Positions 58,282-63,184 of a stretch of 63,184 nt of DNA are shown here, one piece after another. How positions within the stretch are numbered: position 1 is the first letter of the stretch; each line of letters starts with the position of its first letter. Below the pieces are notes generated by a model that saw nothing but the letters and a program-made list of their open reading frames with translations, had not been told where the DNA came from and did not search any database. The stretch covers positions 1-63,184 of the forward strand of contig NZ_JAACYW010000031.1 of NCBI RefSeq assembly GCF_015356825.1. The letters run 5' to 3'. A program made the position numbers and the translations under genes. Origin of the DNA: Catenulispora rubra. Lineage in GTDB: Bacteria > Actinomycetota > Actinomycetes > Streptomycetales > Catenulisporaceae.

Positions 58282-58968
58282 TCAGGCCAGCAGACCGGAC
58301 CCGGTCCGCACCACGACCGTCCCGAACGGAGCGTCCAGCCGCAGCCAGCGCCCGGCCGTGCGCACCACCGCCGACGCGGACTGCGCCTGCCCGAGGAAGG
58401 CCATCGCCCGGGCGGCGTGCGCGGCCCGCACCGGCAGCCCGAAGGTCAGCGGCTGATCCCAGATCTCCGCGGCGATGCGGTCGACGGCCGCCCGGGTCCG
58501 CCGCTGATCCGGAATCGCCTCGGCCTGCGCCTTGAAATCGGCGATGCCGGCCAGCGCGGCGGTCTCGACCTCCGCGACCGGCAGCTCGCCGACCGTCTGC
58601 CAGCCGGCGCGCGGCGGCAGGAAGCCGGTCCACGCGGTCGCCCCGGCCAGCGGACGCGGCAGGGCCAGCGAGCCGTCGTCGGCTATGGCGTGGAGGAGGT
58701 CGCCGGCCGAGACGGTGACGTCCACCTCCGCGGCGAGGTCGGCGAGGTCCTGATCCGCCTCGGACGCGGGCCCGCCGGGGCCCAGGGCCACCGTGCGCAG
58801 CGTCAGGACGTCGAACGGCGGCCGTCCGTACACCCCGATCGCCGAACCCGACGCCACCACCCGCACCGCCGCGGCCTTGTCGAACCGCAGCAGCCGGGTC
58901 AGGTATCCGCCGAGGTCGGCCGCCTCATCCGCGCCTGCCAGCAGCAGCGCCGACGCCTGCGTGTTCAC
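58282..58968 (-). CDS. Conserved hypothetical protein, coupled to thioesterase
   Basis: 228 aa from a GTG at 58968 that overlaps the thioesterase stop (GTGA). No membrane segments, cysteines or catalytic motif that I can identify. N-terminal RLLRFDKAAAVRVVASGSAIGVYGRPPFDVLTLRTVAL, then TAWTGFLPPRAGWQTVGELPVAEVE and a Trp-rich end. Family not recognised. Coupling suggests a role with the acyl-CoA thioesterase or EttA. Confidence 0.75.
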   Translation of the reverse strand: MNTQASALLLAGADEAADLGGYLTRLLRFDKAAAVRVVASGSAIGVYGRPPFDVLTLRTVALGPGGPASEADQDLADLAAEVDVTVSAGDLLHAIADDGSLALPRPLAGATAWTGFLPPRAGWQTVGELPVAEVETAALAGIADFKAQAEAIPDQRRTRAAVDRIAAEIWDQPLTFGLPVRAAHAARAMAFLGQAQSASAVVRTAGRWLRLDAPFGTVVVRTGSGLLA

Positions 58969-59458
58969 GCCTGCTCCGGGGTGAGGTAGACGGCGAGGTA
59001 GTCCTTCTCGACCTGCGACAGCCGCCGCAGGTGGTTCCCCGCGATGTCGAACGGCACGAGCACCGAGCTCGCGATCGCGTAGACGCCCTCGTCGTCGCAG
59101 ATCTCGTACGCCACGGTGAACTTGGCCGCGCGGATGTCGGTCACCCAGACCTCGACCCGCACCGGCTCCGGGCGGTAGACGAGGGGGCGCCGGTATTCGA
59201 TCTCGTGCTTGGCCACCACCGTGCCGAACGTCTCGAAGCCCTTCACCCCGGCCTCGGAGGCGCGGCGGAACATCCAGTCCACCCGCGCCTCCTCCAGGTA
59301 CCGGAGGTAGACCACGTTGTTCACGTGCTGGTAGGCGTCCATGTCGGACCACCGCAGCGGGCACAGGTAGACGTGCCGCTTCCCCGGCCCCCGGTGCTCG
59401 GGAGCCGCGCCCGGGCGCGGGGAAGCGGTCGTCGTGCTCGTGTCGGCGGTGCCGGTCA

Positions 59459-59459
<1 letters not shown>
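58965..59459 (-). CDS. Hotdog-fold acyl-CoA thioesterase
   Basis: 164 aa from an ATG at 59459 that shares one base with the ettA stop (TGATG). Signature RWSDMDAYQHVNNVVYLRYLEEARVDW has the catalytic Asp and the HVNN motif of 4-hydroxybenzoyl-CoA thioesterase relatives. An N-terminal about 30-residue Pro/Thr-rich lead precedes it. Cytoplasmic; cleaves acyl-CoA esters. Confidence 0.88.
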
Positions 59460-61123
<1,664 letters not shown>

Positions 61124-61261
61124 AACCTAGAGCTTAGTTGCCGCGGGGTAATGGTTATGACGCCGTCACGCCGGAGGCGGGGATGTGACCGGGGTCACGC
61201 GCGCCGTTTTACACTTCGCAGCACTCTGATTCCCGTGCCTTGACTCTTCGGTAGCGGCGTT

Positions 61262-62383
61262 TCAGCAGGCCAGCGGCGAAACGAGCGTGTCACCGCCCGG
61301 CCGCGAACGCGGCGCCCCGGACGCATCCACGCACCCGCCCTGCGCGCCGGTGGCGCGAGCGTAGACGGCGACGAAATCGCGGGCCGAGTGGCTGAAGTAG
61401 CGCTCGGCGGGACGCGGGTAGTCGCCCCACTTGAAGGGGCGCGGGTCGCCCGGGTTGGCGGAGGCGTCGTAGGCCATGAACGAGGGCCAGCTGATGTTGA
61501 TGTCGAGCTCCATCGCCCGCACCGCCCCGGCCTGCTGCAACGCGGTGGCGAGCGAGCGCGGCGACATCGTCGGCCCGAGCGCGAAGACCACATCGCCGTC
61601 AGCGGTGACACCGACCCCGGACCGGCGGACATAAGTGGCGCCGCCGTCGGTGACGCCCCAGGTGAAGAGCGAGTCGATGTCGCCGGCGATGCGGCCGCCG
61701 TCGATCATCAGCTGCCGCTGCTGCCGCACCCCGACGACGTCGGAGTCGAGCTTGACGTCACGGCCCCACACCCCGACGGTGAAGGAGCCATCGCGCCGAA
61801 ACACCTCGGCCGCGACCCCGGGGACGAGCGGACCGTACTGCTTGCCGTCGAGGTAGAAGCCGCCCTGCGAGTCCCCCATGAGGAAGCCGCCATTCCAGGT
61901 GGCGATGAGCCCATCGCGCCGCCCGCGCGGCAGCATGTCGGGCTGCGACCAGCTGCCGCCGGGCTGCGCGTAGCCGGGATGGAGCTCGAAGCGCGCGGCC
62001 GACTCCTTGATCCAGGCGATCGCCACCGGCGCCGAGGTCCCGGCGGCATGGAGGAGCGTGCCCTGGACGACGGGCTCGCCGTGCGCGTCGATGGCGAGGA
62101 CGCGCCATTGGCCCTCGTTCGGGAAGGCGCGGGACGCGGACGCGACGAGCGGGGTTTGGAGGGGGTAGGTGTGCGGGGCCGCTGCTGCTGGCGTTGGGGC
62201 GACCGCGCCGGCACCGGCACCGGCGGCATGCTTCGCACCGTGGCGCAGCGCGGCCGAGGCGGCAAGCGGCTGCGCGGACGCGGAGGTCGCCGAGTGGCGC
62301 GCCCACACCGCACCGGTCACCGCAGCGGCCACGGCGGCGCCGACCGCCAGTGCTGGAATCCATCGCGCGCGAGTGCGCTTCAT
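61262..62383 (-). CDS. Secreted or membrane-anchored phosphodiester glycosidase family protein
   Basis: 373 aa from the ATG at 62383 (MKRTRARWIPALAVGAAVAAAV). An N-terminal hydrophobic segment acts as signal or anchor, followed by an Ala/Pro linker (to about residue 70). The domain then shows ATWNGGFLMGDSQGGFYLDGKQYGPLV, SFTVGVWGRD, RQQRQLMIDGG and MELDINISWPSFMAY, the pattern of NAGPA-like phosphodiester glycosidases that remove sugars from phosphodiesters. Acts outside the cell, likely on wall teichoic-type polymers. The coding frame extends upstream of the ATG as a Cys/Arg-rich stretch I judge non-coding. Confidence 0.82.
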   Translation of the reverse strand: MKRTRARWIPALAVGAAVAAAVTGAVWARHSATSASAQPLAASAALRHGAKHAAGAGAGAVAPTPAAAAPHTYPLQTPLVASASRAFPNEGQWRVLAIDAHGEPVVQGTLLHAAGTSAPVAIAWIKESAARFELHPGYAQPGGSWSQPDMLPRGRRDGLIATWNGGFLMGDSQGGFYLDGKQYGPLVPGVAAEVFRRDGSFTVGVWGRDVKLDSDVVGVRQQRQLMIDGGRIAGDIDSLFTWGVTDGGATYVRRSGVGVTADGDVVFALGPTMSPRSLATALQQAGAVRAMELDINISWPSFMAYDASANPGDPRPFKWGDYPRPAERYFSHSARDFVAVYARATGAQGGCVDASGAPRSRPGGDTLVSPLAC

Positions 62384-62995
62384 GTCGCCCACTGCGGTGT
62401 TTTGCCCGGAACGCCGCGCGGGCAGACGACGCCGAATGGCTGATGTGGAGCGTGCGGGCGCGGCAGCGCGGGTGCGGCGCACGCATGAGCGGCGCGGTGC
62501 GGCGCAGGTGCAGTGCGGGCGGGCACGAGCGGCGCAACGCAGGCGCGGCGACAGTGGGTGCAGTGCGGGCGCGGGGTAGTGCCGGCGAGCATGGCGGCCA
62601 CACATCAGCCGAGCGGCCTGCGGGCGGCACATCGGCCAGCACGAACAGCTCGGCGGCTCGGCACGCAGGCGCGGCGCGAACTGCCGTGGCGCCAAGCATC
62701 AGGGCCGTCTGACAGCACGATCCGCGCGACAGCGCTTCGGCACGTGGCGCGGCAAACAGGCGGGCCGGCGTTCAGCGCGAGGCACGGATGCGGAAGCATC
62801 ATGCGGCGCCGCGGCCGGGGCCGGGCGACTGGCGGTTCTCTCCTTTCCCCCGCCCCCATCCCACCTGCCAGTTTGCGCGCGCGGGCGCGCCGCGAGGGGC
62901 GGTCGGTCCCCGCGACCGACCGCGTGCCTTGTTGGCGAGGGTGCTTGAGGGCGGTGGTGGCCGCGGGCTCAAGCGGTGCTGGTGTTGGTGCGCTG
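62384..62995. other. Long GC-rich intergenic region with degenerate repeats
   Basis: No convincing gene. GGTGCAGTGCGGGCG occurs twice (about 62508 and 62560), and units such as GAGCGGCGC and GCAGGCGCGGCG recur in both halves. Long Arg/Ala-rich open frames on both strands reflect the base composition. A promoter for the gene ending at 62996 or the glycosidase could be here, but none is clear. Confidence 0.6.
62899..62923. terminator. Hairpin between the edge gene and the glycosidase gene
   Basis: GCGGTCGGT (62899-62907) and ACCGACCGC (62915-62923) form a perfect 9-bp stem with a 7-nt loop, about 73 bp past the stop at 62996. No T-run. Confidence 0.5.
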
Positions 62996-63184
62996 TCATG
63001 CGGCTGTGGGGAGGCTTGTCACCTCCCTCTCGGTGCGTGTTGTTTCGTCGGGGCTGTCGGGGGCGGGGGCGATGCCCAGCCTCGGCGGGGCTGTGGTGTC
63101 GATCGCTGCGACGCCTGCGCCTGCGGGCTCCGGCTCGGCGGGGCCGGGTGTGGTGGCTGCCGCGAGTGACGCTGTGGCTTCCTC
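62996..63184 (-). CDS. Possible C-terminal end of a gene beginning beyond the window
   Basis: An open frame runs from the window edge to a TGA at 62996-62998 (62 residues, Ala/Pro/Thr/Glu-rich, e.g. LAAATTPGPAEPEPAGAGVA). It could be the disordered tail of a real protein or simply GC-rich open sequence. Nothing identifies a family. Confidence 0.3.
   Translation of the reverse strand, partial: EEATASLAAATTPGPAEPEPAGAGVAAIDTTAPPRLGIAPAPDSPDETTRTEREVTSLPTAA

Noticed and set aside
62513..63169. Plus-strand Arg/Ala-rich frame near the window end
   Set aside because: Composition and lack of a ribosome-binding site indicate a by-product of GC-rich repeats.

Overview
The window reads as the chromosomal core of a high-GC, mycolic-acid-free, probably mycelial actinobacterium (Streptomyces or Catenulispora-like). 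The evidence is very high third-position GC, two ClpP paralogues, a mycothiol-dependent reductase relative, two F420-type oxidoreductases, a complete mreBCD-mrdA-rodA set and a SpoIIE-type phosphatase. From memory, the order rodA-mrdA-mreD-mreC-mreB / DUF4233-folC-valS / clpX-clpP2-clpP1-tig / rpiB / nei / Rv2466c-like / pepN matches the Streptomyces coelicolor block around SCO2607-SCO2643. The organism was not identified further.

Layout. 1-1.6 kb: a BenE-type transporter cut by the window edge and a divergent XRE-cupin regulator sharing a perfect inverted repeat. 1.6-3.9 kb: galT-galK. 4.1-6.0 kb: a radical SAM protein (TIGR03960). 6.2-12.2 kb: the cell-shape/elongation operon. 12.4-18.4 kb: a PAP2 membrane phosphatase, a 9-bp tandem repeat, DUF4233, folC and valS. 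18.5-19.0 kb: a MazEF-type toxin-antitoxin pair lodged between valS and clpX. 19.2-23.7 kb: the protein quality-control genes clpX, clpP2, clpP1 and tig, with a candidate ClgR box. 23.8-29.6 kb: a GNAT enzyme, DUF3592, DUF2625, an aldehyde dehydrogenase and an MMPL transporter.

29.8-35.5 kb: rpiB and nei are separated by an accessory block. It holds an IS30-family element, a translationally coupled two-gene module of lower GC (a RipA-like octameric membrane protein plus a small nucleoside-deoxyribosyltransferase/TIR-like protein), tRNA-Gly and a SpoIIE-type phosphatase. The two-gene module is the best candidate for an undescribed system; I infer a membrane sensor/effector pair of the defence or signalling kind.

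35.6-41.4 kb: a disordered low-complexity ORF, tRNA-Pro, an Rv2466c-like protein, pepN, two small membrane or surface genes and an HNH nuclease. 41.7-50.3 kb: a prolyl oligopeptidase, an LLM oxidoreductase, MscS, and a tightly overlapping ABC exporter / two-component operon with an F420 PPOX-class gene. 50.3-53.9 kb: a ROK regulator with a visible promoter and operator, a GH4 6-phospho-glucosidase and a GlcNAc-type kinase. 54-63 kb: OsmC, DUF2079, truncated globin, DUF6204, a MarR/YceI divergent pair with a perfect operator, a thioesterase, ettA, a phosphodiester glycosidase, and a GC-rich repeat-laden stretch with a possible gene end at the right edge.

Start codons were chosen by Shine-Dalgarno match, family N-termini and neighbour overlap. 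Family names come from recognition of motifs, not from a search.
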